A stretch of 64,000 nt of DNA from Phoebastria nigripes (taxonomy: Eukaryota; Chordata; Aves; Procellariiformes; Diomedeidae), in NCBI GenBank assembly GCA_035582835.1, contig JAYKAV010002931.1, forward strand, positions 310,001-374,000, written 5' to 3'. Within the stretch, counting starts at the first letter, position 1, and each line of letters begins with the position of its first letter. Of this stretch, positions 12,944-24,588 are shown in pieces. The notes beneath the pieces are model-generated. The model was not told the origin of the DNA. It was given only the letters and a program-made list of their open reading frames with translations, and did no database searches. A program made the position numbers and the translations under genes.

Positions 12944-14225
12944 AAGCACAGCTGCTCTGGGAGCATTTTCCAAGGTAGTAGAGAGCTTTTGAGTACAGTT
13001 TGATTGAAAAAGGCCCACCTCAAAACACTTCACAGGAAAAAGCAATAGCAAAGGCTCAGCAGCACTTAAGGTGGAACTTGTGGTACCAGCTTCAGAGGTT
13101 TCACCCTGTGGGGAGTCTGACCCAATGCCCAGGATGGGAAGAGATTAGCCACAATCCTTTTTGTGTGGGCAGAGAAGTATCCGACATTGCAAAGGTGCCT
13201 TCAGAGAAGGAAGAAGCATCTTTCACCTCTCCTTCTTCAACTTTTCACCCTCAATACTTGTGAGATTGTTTTAAGCAGCAGAGCTCTTGTGCCTCCTCTG
13301 ACTCTTGTGCCAAGGTGAAGCTCTTGCTGCATGAACACCACCATGAAGCACCTCTGGTATTTATAACACATTGCTTAACTGAACGGGGCCCAGGGCCACG
13401 GCAGTTTCACAAACACCTAATTTTTTTCAGAAGGCATAATAAGTATTGGCTTCTAGGAGTTAAGATCTGTGAATGTTTTCTGGAATTACAAGTGTGACTG
13501 TAAGACCAAGAAGGTCATCATGAGAAAGGAGCCACAGTCTTAGTGCTGTGACTTTTAGCTTCTGTCTGGGATGAAACGTGAGGTTTTCTACACATCAGGG
13601 ATGTCAGTCTCTGTGAGCCACATTGAGTTCATTAGTGAATTAGGGCATTTGAGTGTGGATCTAGATCTGCATCATCTTTTCTATAAAGTCCAGAAAAGAT
13701 TCTAACTAGGACGTTGGTTTGAGCTTGCCTCCACAAATCTTGTTCTTTGCCTTCACTGTCTAAACTCAGTTTTGAAGTTATTCCACCATTTTTTCCTAGG
13801 TGCTTATGCATACACATGCACATACATATTTCTTTTCCACCTTTTTTAAAGAACTGCCATCTTTTCACAACTGAAAATCAGGATGTATGCCTGCAATTGA
13901 TAGCTCGCAACTGAAGAGCAGGGAAACTGGTTATTTTTATCCCTATTTCACCCATCTCCTAAGGAAGCAAGATTTTATTACCTTTCCCTTGGGCCATCTT
14001 TCCTCTGAGCTTTTGAGCTCGCTGCCAGTTGCAATCACACTTGACAGAGTGACAGAAAGTCTTAATTCCCAGTTTTGTTAAAATCAGTAACTACTTAAAG
14101 GAGAAGATTAATTTCTTCAGTGAAGGCAAGTATTCAGGGCACCAATTCCTCCACCAGCCGGCACATCTGACCTGAACGCCAAGCCCCCAGCTATCTGCTG
14201 GTGGGGCACAGCAAGGAGTTGAGAA

Positions 14226-14252
14226 GGGAGGACTTGGGGGGGATGTGGAGGG
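14226..14252 (+). other. G-quadruplex motif (long loops)
   Basis: GGG runs at 14226-14228, 14236-14238, 14240-14242 and 14250-14252 have loops of 7, 1 and 7 bases. This just meets the G3N1-7 rule and would be less stable than the motif at 12921. Confidence 0.5.
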
Positions 14253-15284
14253 CAGAGGAAGGAGCTGGAGCCTTTCTGGGGACTGTGACTGTGAGGCACT
14301 GGTGTTGTTGCTCTGAGGTAGGGGTATGCTGTTCTCATATGCTGAAACTAAGTTTTAGCATATGCCACTCCTTGAATTCAGTAAGAAACATGCAACAATC
14401 TAGCCACATTGTAAACGTGCACAGAAAATGGTATCATGCTCCCTTCAAAGAGAGTGTTAGTGTACCTAAACAGTTCCCAGACACTCTTTCTATTCCACCA
14501 AACAAACTCCCATTTATCTCAGTATCAGTAGGAGCAGACCAAGAATGTACCACTTGGAAGTGATTTTTCTATTTCTGAATGAAGAGGAATTTTGCCTCTT
14601 CTGTGTCTTCCTGGTTGGTTGGATTGACATAAAAGTGCCTGATTCCTGTGGCTAAACTTGGAATTAACCTATATGCAGGCCAGCAATCTCTCTCTTTTTG
14701 ATACATTTCTGCAGTGGAAGAATAATAAAGTTCTCACTAGTTCCCTGATTTTAGCTATTTTTAGAATGAAATGTAGTGCAAGTGTCTTTTGTACCCTTCT
14801 TTTGAAACAGGAGGCAAGAGGACATTGCTGACTGGTAGATCAGCTCCAGGTCAAGTCTTTTACAAACAGTACAACCCAATGTTAGCAAGACCAAAACTAC
14901 TTTTTAGTTCCTTGTGTGAAAATGGGTGCATTCACACTTGCTTTTTCTGATTGACAGGCTCAAATCTTCGCTGTTGCTGCTCATGATAAGCTCTAATACA
15001 TGTCTAGGCATCGGCTTTAGCACTAGTGCTCTGCCTGCTTCAGCACAAAGTTATTCTATTCCCCATCATTTGGACCCTGAGCACTTTTGCTCTTAGTGAC
15101 GTGGAGTCCGGTGCAAGCTTCAGTTTTGTTTTCTCCCAGCAGGGCAGCATTTTTCTGTGGACACATACAATCCTTCTGCAGAGCCATGGAGGACACCTCA
15201 TGGCCAGCTGCAGCATTTTCTGCAGTGACATGATTACTGCTGACGATAGGTGCCATTATTAAGCACTGAGCTGACCCTACAGGG

Positions 15285-15400
15285 TGAAGCTGCTAAAGGA
15301 AGTTGCAGTGATTTGATCACAGTCACAGTGTCACTATAATCCCAGTCCTCTTTCTGCTGTCTCTCCACTCTACTACAGTTTCATTATGACTTTTAAAGTT
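15285..15400 (-). repeat. MIR-like relic (core region)
   Basis: The plus strand reads GAAGTTGCAGTGATTTGATC, ACAGTCACAGTGTCACTATA, ATCCCAGTCCTCTTTCTGCT and CCACTCTACTACA. This parallels the antisense MIR order: gttaagtgacttgccc, aaggtcacacagc, cccaggtctc, then a ccactacaccaca end. Old and diverged. Confidence 0.4.
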
Positions 15401-16626
15401 CCACCATAGGCAAGTTTGTAGCCCATGTGGTCTGAATTGTTGATGGCTACGTAACTCATGTGACAACTTCTTCTATTCTTAGTAGTGGCTAAAATTCGCC
15501 ACCTTTGTTCCTAGCCATGTCCTCACATCAGGTGCCAGGCAAACACCTTCCTGCAGCATCTCAGGGCACCCAGCACACACATGTCTCTGGCTGTTCCCTT
15601 AAGTGCTGCATCCTGCCAATCAGGAGCATTCACAATCATGAGTCAGGCCTCAACACTGTGTGAGAGTCTCCTAAAAAAAACAGTAATTCGTGGTAATTTT
15701 ATTCTTAAGGAACTTTTGGGGAGTTACAGCTTGCAACTTGTTTTACAGAAATGTAGGAGGGTTGTTCTTATGGTCCTGTGAATCAGGTTGCTCCATCCCC
15801 ATGGGAGCCCAAGCATCCCGTTGTTTTCATTGCAGCCTTCTCTGGACCCAGGCTAAAGGCAACAGAGAAGAGCTGAAACCTCCTGCAGCGCTTTTTGCTT
15901 TGGCCTGCTCTGAGGACAAAGGCAAGTGAGAAGATACAGTTAATCTTTACCATAGGGAAGGCTAGAGAGAGGATCCTGAGCTATCTAGCTGCCAGCTAAT
16001 GCTGCCTTAGCAACAGTTTAATGGGCAATGGCCTGTACTTGAATGACTTCAAGAAGAGATGTAATCAACCATTCGCTATCTTTCTTCTTTCCATTAAGTT
16101 CAAAGTACTATATAATCACTTCAATTTTCTTTCAGCAGTGATAAGGCTCAAGTATAAACCACAAAGCCTGAACTCTCAGTCAGCCTCCATGTTTTATCCT
16201 GGATTTATCTTCAGCCATCATCAGGTGCTGTCTTTCTGCCTGACCCTGTATGGAAACCGGCCTCCAAGGAGGGTCAAGTATTCACTTTCATACTCCTCCG
16301 TGCTGAAATGCTTTTCCTGGCAAGATTAGATAAAGCAATTCCTTTTCATTTCAGGCCATCCCAAGTAGATGCTTTATAAAAAACCTACTTTAAAGCAATT
16401 CTTTTTCTCATTTGCTATAGGTTTATAGATTGAGACTATGGCCAGGCTATTTTTATATTCACTGTGCCAGGAACAAAGCCCAGTAATTTACTCTGTTTGT
16501 AGAAAAAAATTGATTTTTATCTTCAAAAGGCATTTAGAGGCTGTTGTTAAAGACTCCTCTCCCAGTCACTACCTGGTCAGAATCTGCAATACGACTCAGA
16601 GCCAGATGCAGTAAAAGCATTTAGGG

Positions 16627-16656
16627 GTGCAGTTTAATTAAGTGCAGTTTAATTAA
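16627..16656 (+). repeat. Perfect tandem duplication of a 15-mer
   Basis: GTGCAGTTTAATTAA occurs twice head to tail (16627-16641, 16642-16656), followed by a degenerate third GTACAAATTAA. The unit contains CAGTTTAATTAA, which also occurs in the palindrome at 60833-60844. Confidence 0.8.
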
Positions 16657-17796
16657 GTACAAATTAAGTAAAATTTGCATTATTCCTGCATTTTACATTG
16701 AACGGCCATTAATGAAACATAGAAACAGTGTTGGCAACAGAGGCTGGGATTTTCCCTTCCCTGAGTCCTTACCATGTGGCCCCTCTCTTGCTCACCAGGT
16801 GAAGCTCTGTTTCCTTGCCTTGCAGCAGCACCAGCCACAGGAGAGAGGAGAGTGTCACCAGTTTTCCTATAGCCTAGAGTGGGGACATCAGCTGGGACAG
16901 TCTCCTGAGATGTGGGAAATGAGGGTTCATACCTCTGTAAAGAAAGTATTAAACATCTCCCTTCCTGTGTGAATGTCCTTGCCACTTGGCTCTCAGCAAG
17001 TTTGTCATTTAAAGGTGGGATCACACCCACCTTTCATGTGCCTGAAGGGCTGGGGCACCGCTGCCTTGCAGGGACTCACTCACATGGTGATGCTCTGCCT
17101 GCCCAGCCACTCCTCAGACCCCTCAGGTGGTGGCTGCTGGACCCCACAGCTCCTGCCCCAAACCTGTGCAGAGCAGCTGCTCCTGCCCCCCAGACCCGAA
17201 CGAGAGCTGGGGCCATGCAGGCAGGCACTGGGGCTCGTCCTTCACCTGGTGACTGGACAAACACCTGCTGATGTACGTAGCCCATGTCCTTAGCTTGGCA
17301 GTGATCCTGCACCACTTTGAATGATGCTGTTGTCCTGCCTCTCTTTGCTGCAGGCCATAAGAGGGATTTCCACATTTCTGCATCTCTGATGCAGGGGTTC
17401 TGATGCCAAAATGTGGTCCAGCTGCCCCTCTCCCTTGGCAATCTTTTCCACAATGTCTGAACGGTAGCCAGCGTGGAGATGGGCTCTGCCACATGCAGTG
17501 CGCTGCTGCTTTGGCCACGCCGTGCCTCCTTGCGTGGGGGAAATATCTGGACCCCAAGGCCATGCCCCGACCTTTGGTGTGGGTGGCACTGCGGAGGAGC
17601 TGTCCCAAGCAGCAAGGAGCATGTCCTCACTGGGGAGTGGGGCAGTGAGGTGAAACCATCTGCTCTGAAACTCATTGTCAAATGCCAGGACACAGTCATA
17701 GCTCTGAAGTGAAATCAGTCATGTGGCAAGTATCTCCAGCATCCTTGCACATGTGCATGCATGCACACACATGCTCGCTTGTACCCGCATCCACAT

Positions 17797-17810
17797 ACAC
17801 ACACACACAC
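17797..17810 (+). repeat. (AC)7 microsatellite
   Basis: Seven perfect AC units inside a broader CA/TG-rich stretch (about 17755-17840) that also contains TGCATGCATGCA. Short and possibly polymorphic. Confidence 0.8.
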
Positions 17811-19529
17811 ATGTACGTTTCCTTCTGTACACATACAGGTACGATCCATTGCACAGCTGGTGAACACCAGTAGCCACAGTACATCCCAAAAATGAAATAC
17901 AGGTGTGTATCTCCATTTCAGTGTCTTGATCATACAGAGAATGAGGGAGCTTCCTGGTGTGTAACAACATGACAGGACATGCAGCAAGGACACAGAGCAC
18001 TTGCAACATGCTTCGGACCAGTGAAACGAAATATTACAGGTAGGGCTGGTAGCTCCACCCATTCTTAAGGTTACCAGACATTTCCCATTGTAAGACCCTG
18101 TTTTCAGTTCCTTATACAGCAAATGTTGACTGCCTGGACTGACATTTACATGTGCCAGATATTTGCTTCAGGTTTCTGCAGTATTGGTTTCTGCAGTTGT
18201 AGAAATTGCAGAAAGTTGTAGTTCAGGCACTTAAAACTACAGAACTATGGAAAGTACATTGCTTTGCCTTTGTTAAAAAAATATTATTGAGGCCTTTGCT
18301 CTGAGCATCTCGACGTGTCCTCTCACCTTTGGGAAAGATTTGACAAGCTGAATAAGACTACTTTCACCCTACGTGTCTGCCTTCTGCCGTGCTGTGAAAT
18401 CCTTCCCAAATTTGTCCAGCTTGTAGGTTAAAAAATCACTCCTACTGAGTGGATACCTTGATTTTATCAACTGAAATCCTGAAGACTATTTAAGCAACAC
18501 CTGCCCTGCATACATCGTGGTGTGTTCACATGCAGAGCTCTTGGGTCCCCTGTCCATCCACCTTCAGTGGCTGAGTGACCAAGTCCGGCAGGGGAACAAA
18601 GCTTTCCCTTTTGCCTGCCATGACCAGGGACTCAGAGCCCTGGACACTAGATACAAGCCAAAAAAGCAGATTTCCACCCAGCTGTGCTACATGCACCCCA
18701 GCACCTCCCCTCACCCTGCCTGGGACAGAAAGGACCTGATGAGACCAATGAATCTGCTTCAGCTGAGGCAGGAGCAAGGGACGAGCATCCACAGGAGTGA
18801 AAGGGACCCCAGCTCTTAGAGGCACCACATATATGCTTGCTCATCTGGGATCTCACTCACCTGCATCTTAAAAGTACCTTTCTTTGCCCGTTCTCTGGGT
18901 AGAAGGCCACTGCATATTTCTCTGATGTTTAAGCATCTTCCTTTAAATTACAGTCTAAATGTCTTTGTGGGAAGTTTGTAACTATTTGTTCTCATGCCAA
19001 TGCTGCCTTTTAACAGTGGTTTTCTTGCTTAGGTATTTTTTCTTGGCTGCGTTTGTAGGCTGCAGCAATATTGGTAGACTGAGCAAAGACAGAGCCAGCA
19101 TGAGGAGCTCAAAGGGAGAGACTAGAGTTTCAGTATGGGGAAAAAACCCTGACTCCAAAGTGGAGATGGGATGAGTGGCTCAGGGTCTAAGCCCTAAGCT
19201 GGAAGAGTTCACTGTTCATCCTCTACTAGCTACAAAAAAATTTCATCTTTCGTGTAAGGGGACCAAAAAAAAACCTAACCCAAAAGCAGTGGACTGTAAG
19301 GAATGCCCTGTTGTCATCTGGGCAGCAACTACAGTGTAATACAAACTTCAGGTACATACTCACAATCTGTTTTTCTCAACAGCATCCAGTGTGCAAGATA
19401 GACGGATCTCAAGGGTGAAACAAATGTTCTTCCAGTAACAACACAAAAAGTCTGGCTATAAATAGTTTAATATCCCATATACTCAAAAATAAGCGTCTAA
19501 ACTTAGGGAATACTTCTGATCCTAACCAT

Positions 19530-19690
19530 TCTGTGCTTCAACTTGCCAGCTTTAAGATGGAGATAACTCTCACCATCATCCTACAGAGCTAGTGGGAGGA
19601 TATATTCATTATTGTTTGTAAAACATTCAGGCTTCATAATGGTAAGTACCACAGAAAAGCCTATAAAGCAGTTAATAACTTCATCCTCAC
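19530..19690 (+). repeat. MIR/L2-type relic, sense orientation
   Basis: CTTTAAGATGGAGATAACTC resembles the sense MIR motif ATCTGTAAAATGGGGATAATA. It is followed at the right distance by TTGTTTGTAAAACATTCAGG, like the tail TTTGTAAAGCGCTTTGAG. Orientation is opposite to the copies at 480 and 20975. Confidence 0.5.
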
Positions 19691-20884
19691 AGCAGGATTT
19701 ATAGGGATGAGTAATAAATAAAACCTCATATTAAATAGCAAGAATGGAATAAAACACTGAATAATTGCTCACTAAGGGGACTAATCTGCCCTGTGCACTT
19801 AATGAGGCATAGGTATATTGGAAAATTAATATGTGATCTTCTCAAAACTGTGCATGCTGCATAAGGTATGAGAGCAACAGAAGTAAGAGAGTACAGGCAG
19901 TCTTCATTCTGGCATTTCCTACATTTTGATTAATTGATATAATAACCTTAATAATGTGCTTTAGCACAGTTACTTGTCTGTGCATGTGTTGTGATACAAA
20001 TGTAGAGGAAAAAAGATACCCATGCATTCATCATATTGTTTGTACAGCCTCACCATTGCTGTCCTTCTATTCTTCTGGAAAGCATTATACAGGGTTGCTG
20101 TATAAGGCAGCTCAGGTTTCTAATACAATATCCTGGGTTTAGGTGCTTGTCCCACAGAAAGAAACGTGCCAGTCTGGGTCTCAGCCTGCTCAGCAAAGCA
20201 GAGAGGCAGAGCTGCAAAGCTGTAGACTTTATTAAAACCCTCTCACACAAATGAGACATCTGCCCACAATGTATTTTTCAAATGCTTCAAAAAAGGATGA
20301 ACTGTTAAAATTAGCATTTTGTTACCACCTGCTGAGCCAGCAACTTCCCCAACACCGGTCCCTGTCTCTGCCCATGGTGGATTTGCTGGCAGTGACAATG
20401 GCATGTGTATACCTCGGCTGTGAAATGATGGATTATTTTTTCCCGTGTACGATTACGGAACTGACATTGGAAATGGGATTTCTTACCTGGGAAAGTCCTT
20501 TTCAACGGCTCGCTCTGGGTGAAAAACCTATGAAGCAGTGAGCGATGGAGGTAACTGAGCTCTGTTCCCTGCTGCGGCCAGGCATGGCAGCATGGATGGG
20601 CCCCAGTGTCACCTCGCTGGAGTGTGGCATCCCCTCCAGCCAGCACGAGCACAGGCAGGAATGTAGATCAGGGCTGCAGGAGGGCATGATCTGATGGCTG
20701 CTGAGATTTGCAATATCCAGGAGATGTCCTGTAGCTGTGTTGTGTCTCCTGAGTATTGCTCATCTCAAGAGAGCTACTAAGTTTAAAATAAAAATTAAAA
20801 TGGACTATGCAATTTGGTTTTCCATTAATACAAACAACTTGCATTAAGCATCAAGAAGGCCAAAAATATAACACTTCATGCATT
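19691..20884. other. Intergenic sequence, nothing recognised
   Basis: No exon, RNA gene or repeat recognised on either strand. A slightly GC-richer patch at about 20560-20690 opens short overlapping frames. Confidence 0.45.
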
Positions 20885-20935
20885 CATATATACATATATA
20901 TACATACATACACACAAACATATTTATATATGTCT
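20885..20935 (+). repeat. Imperfect TA/CA simple repeat
   Basis: An alternating pyrimidine-purine stretch built from ATATAC, ATAC and ACAC units, interrupted. Low complexity; the cysteine/tyrosine-rich frame read through it on the minus strand is an artefact. Confidence 0.75.
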
Positions 20936-20974
20936 CTGTGTGTTTCACGTATAGCATGATAATATCACGTATCC

Positions 20975-21110
20975 TGTTAAGGAGGTGGCACAGTGTGCCC
21001 ATAGTCACACAACAGGCCAACGGCATGCCTGGGTAGAGCAGGCAGGTTCGCTGCTTCCCAGTTCAGCCCTGTCCTCAGGACTACGCTATTTAGTATCACA
21101 GGAAAACAGC
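20975..21110 (-). repeat. MIR-like relic (core and end)
   Basis: Plus-strand reading: CAGTGTGCCCATAGTCACAC, AACAGGCCAACGGCATGCCT, GGGTAGAGCAGGCAGGTTCG, TTCCCAGTTCAGCCCTGTCC and ACTACGCTATTTA. This follows the antisense MIR order (ttgcccaaggtcacacagcaggtc...gggattagaacccaggt...ccagtgctc...ctacgccac). It is the best preserved core copy in the window. Confidence 0.6.
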
Positions 21111-24100
21111 TTGTTAATGATACTGGCAACCTGCAACTCAGGCAGCCCGCTGTAATTAAATGATGACTGTCTCCTCTGCTGCAAAGAAGGACTGAGAACT
21201 TTGGCAGAGCACAAAGAAGAAAATGCTCACCCTCTCGCTAGTACACACTGGACCTCAGGAGCAATGATGTGGACACGGTTGTCCAAGTACACAACGCTAG
21301 CTCAGGTTTCCAAGGCAATATCCGGAGCTTAATGTGCTATGTCTCAAAATACAGGTCCCAAGCAGCCTAGTGTGGTGATATAGATTCAACATTGTATTTA
21401 AGGTCATTTTTAATATATCTCCTTTGGGGTTGTTCTTTCCCTTTTTATTTCTTCTTCTGTGCTGGGATAGGTATTTCATGTGGTTTCTTTGTTTTCATTC
21501 TGAATTTTATAGTTGTGGCTCCCTTTTTTTTTCTGTTATTGTTGAACTTCCTGCTCTGTTGCAACATATTAAGTTATTCTTTTTTTTTTACAGGGTGGCT
21601 TGCATGGTTTCCTCTATTGCTCTCTGGAGATCAGGGTTTCAATAAATACATTTCATGTGGCTCTTACAGTGTTTCTCCTTTTTTATTTTCTACCCAGGAG
21701 ATAAAGAAAAACAGATCTGGAAATCAAAGAACACATCCAAAGAGATAAGTAAATGTGGGAAAGAGCCTCAATCCCTCTGGAGCAACAGCATCACTTCCCA
21801 GCAACTCCTGAGCAGGTCCTTCAGGACCAACACAGGAGATGAGGCATTTATAGCTACCACCACTCTCTCTCCTTTCTTTATGAGTTGCTGGTTGTGGGCA
21901 CTTATTCAGTTTATTTCTGAGCTAGTTCTTTCAGGCTCCTCAATAATTTATGTTTCAACAGTGAAAATTGCTGTCCAAAGTACCCCCATAAATTCACTAA
22001 TGACACCTCAGCTTTTGAAAGCTGAGACCACAAAATCCTCCCAGTGATACAAACTCCTAACTTCTTGACAGCTTTCTGAGACTTACATGGACAATTTTAA
22101 TTGTTTAGCCTGGCTGACTGAGCCCTGGATGAGGAAACAAAGCTCCTTTTTAGAGCTGTTCAAAGCTTCGACTGAGGACTGCTGGCCATACCAGGATGCA
22201 CTGCAAAGGTCTGCACTTTTGCGGGCCTCTCCTCAGTCCTTTTTTATTATCTCCATCTTGGTAAGAAGAGCTGGCCATTGCCAATAAAACATGACTTCGT
22301 GTTGTCTCCGTTTCCCTCGTGCTTAGACGCAGGTGAGGCCCTTCTTGGCAGCTGCCAATTCGGATGACAAAACCTCCCTGACACAATATGATACATCATC
22401 TCTGCAACACAAAAGTTGAGAGGGAAATAAATCTTTGCCCTGACTGATTCAATCAAGTGTATGAGAGAGATATGTAAAGATATGGCAGGCTTTGCATGAG
22501 ATCTCCATGCTGCATATTGCATGCAGTGTCTAATAAAACATGAAACATTTAATTACAGTGAGTGATTACTCTCATTTCTTCAGGACCCCTAGAGCTCTGG
22601 TAATTTGATGAGGGAAGATTTGAAAAATGATGCATGAGAGCAGAAATGATGAAACACATTGCATGAAAAAAATCTGCTACCTAAACAAGGGCACTGCAGT
22701 ACTTCTAAAAGAAACCTCCGAGTTTTGATCCAAAATAAAGGCATCTCCTCTAAAAAGAACAACGTGCTCCTGGACCAAGATACAACAAGCAGCACTGGTT
22801 ACACTTACAGGCTTCTCTATGGATTTATTATTTTTCAAGATTCAAACAGACTCACTAGTAAAACCCAGTGGGATGTGATCTCTGTGTGTAATCAAAATTA
22901 TTATTCACTGGAAAGCCTCCTACAAGGCAGCCTCACTGTATTATCTTTCCTAAGCCCTGCTTATGCCTTTACACCATCAGGGTTACAACAAACGTGTGCG
23001 AGTTACTGTTCTACTACCATGAACGTATTTTAAAAGGGACTTAAGAGAGAAGAAGCTAAACTAACCAACCTGTTTGGCTATTTTGCAGAAGAGCTGCCTC
23101 CCTCGTCAGGGCTCTGAGAAGGGTATGGAGGGCTACGAGCTGGGAAGGACACGGAAGATCACCTTACGGTCCTTTGCAGAGGATCCACGCTGACGTGGCA
23201 GCTCTGAGGAGATGGCCCCAGGAGGAAGGCCAGGAGGATGTTAATGCTACATTCACCTCTCTCCTTTGATGAGCTTTGTTTTTCGGTCTCCCCTCTCTTG
23301 CAAGATACCACGAACTGATGACAGCTGCTGAACAGGAGCACAGTCTGTTTCTTCACAAGTGACCACTGACTTATGCACATTAATCTACCACTGCGTATGC
23401 AATGGTGTGGCAGAGCAAGAACACAAGCAGCTACAATTGCTTTCAAATGCCAGTTTGCTTATTTAAATGGGGTAAAGCTGTGCATGCTCCTGAAGTAGCC
23501 ACTTTCATAAATGAGACTGGTAATGACTCAGCTTTGCAAGGAATGATCCAGCTGTGATGGCATCTGTCCAAATGTCCTTAATGCTCATCACCTAGCTACC
23601 AGGAGATCCAACCTGTTTCCCAGGGGGTCCGCAGGCATCTGGGATCTAGCCCATGTCTAGGCACCTGCCTTTTAACCCTGGGGTCTCTGGCATATGACCA
23701 CAGTGCAACATCTGCCCAGCAGCCCCTTTCCTATTCTCTGTTCCTCAGGTGCAGTCCTGGCTTTTGAGTGTAAGTGCATCCTCTCCCAAAAGGCTGAATC
23801 TTCTGTCCTACAAAATATCTTTGTGAAGCCTTGGACAGAGAGAAGCAAGAAGACATGCGGATATAAATTGTCTTTGCAGAGACTGTGTAAAGACACTGTT
23901 GTGTTTCCTTACAAAATAAAACACAAGAGATCGGATGTCATTAGAAAAAATAACATACCCCTTAAGTGTAAAATCCCCCAACCCAGCTACCTTCTCCTCA
24001 GAGATCCCTGGGACTCTAGCAGAGTATGACTTGTCCAGTTTGTCCAGAATGATACCCTAAGCCAAGTTTGCATGGTGACCAAGCACACACCTGCCTAAGT

Positions 24101-24571
24101 CCTTAACTTCCCCTGTGTCCCTCCCAGTGATATTTTTTAGTTTGCCTCTCTTTGTCTTGAGGTTGGTAATTTTTCATTTTCTTCAGTCCTTCAGACAACA
24201 GGAAGGGCCACCTCCCCCCAGCTTTGGCAAAACCACCATCCCCAAGCCCTTCATCGTCTGTAGGTGATGACAGAGTTCACGCCGTCACTTTTGGCTTGGT
24301 GCAGACCTGGCCCAGCTTGCCTGTCTGTGCAGGTTACTTAGGCAGTGACAAGTACAGCAATTCCCTGGGCAAAAACCTCATTGCACCTATCAGGATCCAC
24401 CAGCTGTACAAAGGGGCTCCCCAAATTGCCGCAGCAGTCCTGGCATGTTAACTGCATCTTTGCCTAAAAGGCCATAAACTCCAGACATGGGTGGGATTTC
24501 TTAGCCTGCCTTTTTCATTTGCCTCTCAAGTGGGGCTTATATAGTTTAACTGATATAACTAAAAGGCAAAT

Positions 24572-24588
24572 AAAAAAAAAAAAAAAAA
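24572..24588 (+). repeat. A17 homopolymer
   Basis: Seventeen consecutive A bases. No retroposed gene or SINE body could be recognised upstream, so it is reported as a simple repeat. Confidence 0.85.

Larger units (their letters stand above)
10521..15284. other. Intergenic sequence, no gene seen
   Basis: No exon with paired splice sites or family resemblance. Two G-rich quadruplex-type motifs lie at 12921-12943 and 14226-14252. The frame at 11778-12254 (158 codons) is the longest here but shows no recognisable domain, and a shorter frame on the other strand overlaps it. Confidence 0.45.
15401..19529. other. Intergenic sequence with GC-rich patch near 17.0-17.7 kb
   Basis: No supportable exon. 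Between about 16980 and 17700 long frames (up to 207 codons at 17076-17699 minus) are open on both strands simultaneously. The predicted proteins are Trp/Cys/Pro-rich without recognisable domains, so I read them as composition artefacts. A tandem 15-mer lies at 16627-16656 and a CA repeat at 17797-17810. Confidence 0.4.

Noticed and set aside
17076..17699. 207-codon minus-strand frame, the longest in the window
   Set aside because: It overlaps several other long frames on both strands in a GC-rich patch. The predicted protein is rich in Trp, Cys and Pro with no domain, and no splice or poly(A) context supports it.
20885..20935. Possible microRNA hairpin in the TA/CA repeat
   Set aside because: Alternating TA/CA repeats self-pair trivially; no distinct mature-like arm or flanking structure is visible.
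21584..21680. Apparent plus-strand exon after TTTTTTTTTACAG at 21592
   Set aside because: The T-rich tract makes a splice-acceptor look-alike, but no consistent donor, frame or neighbouring exon was found.
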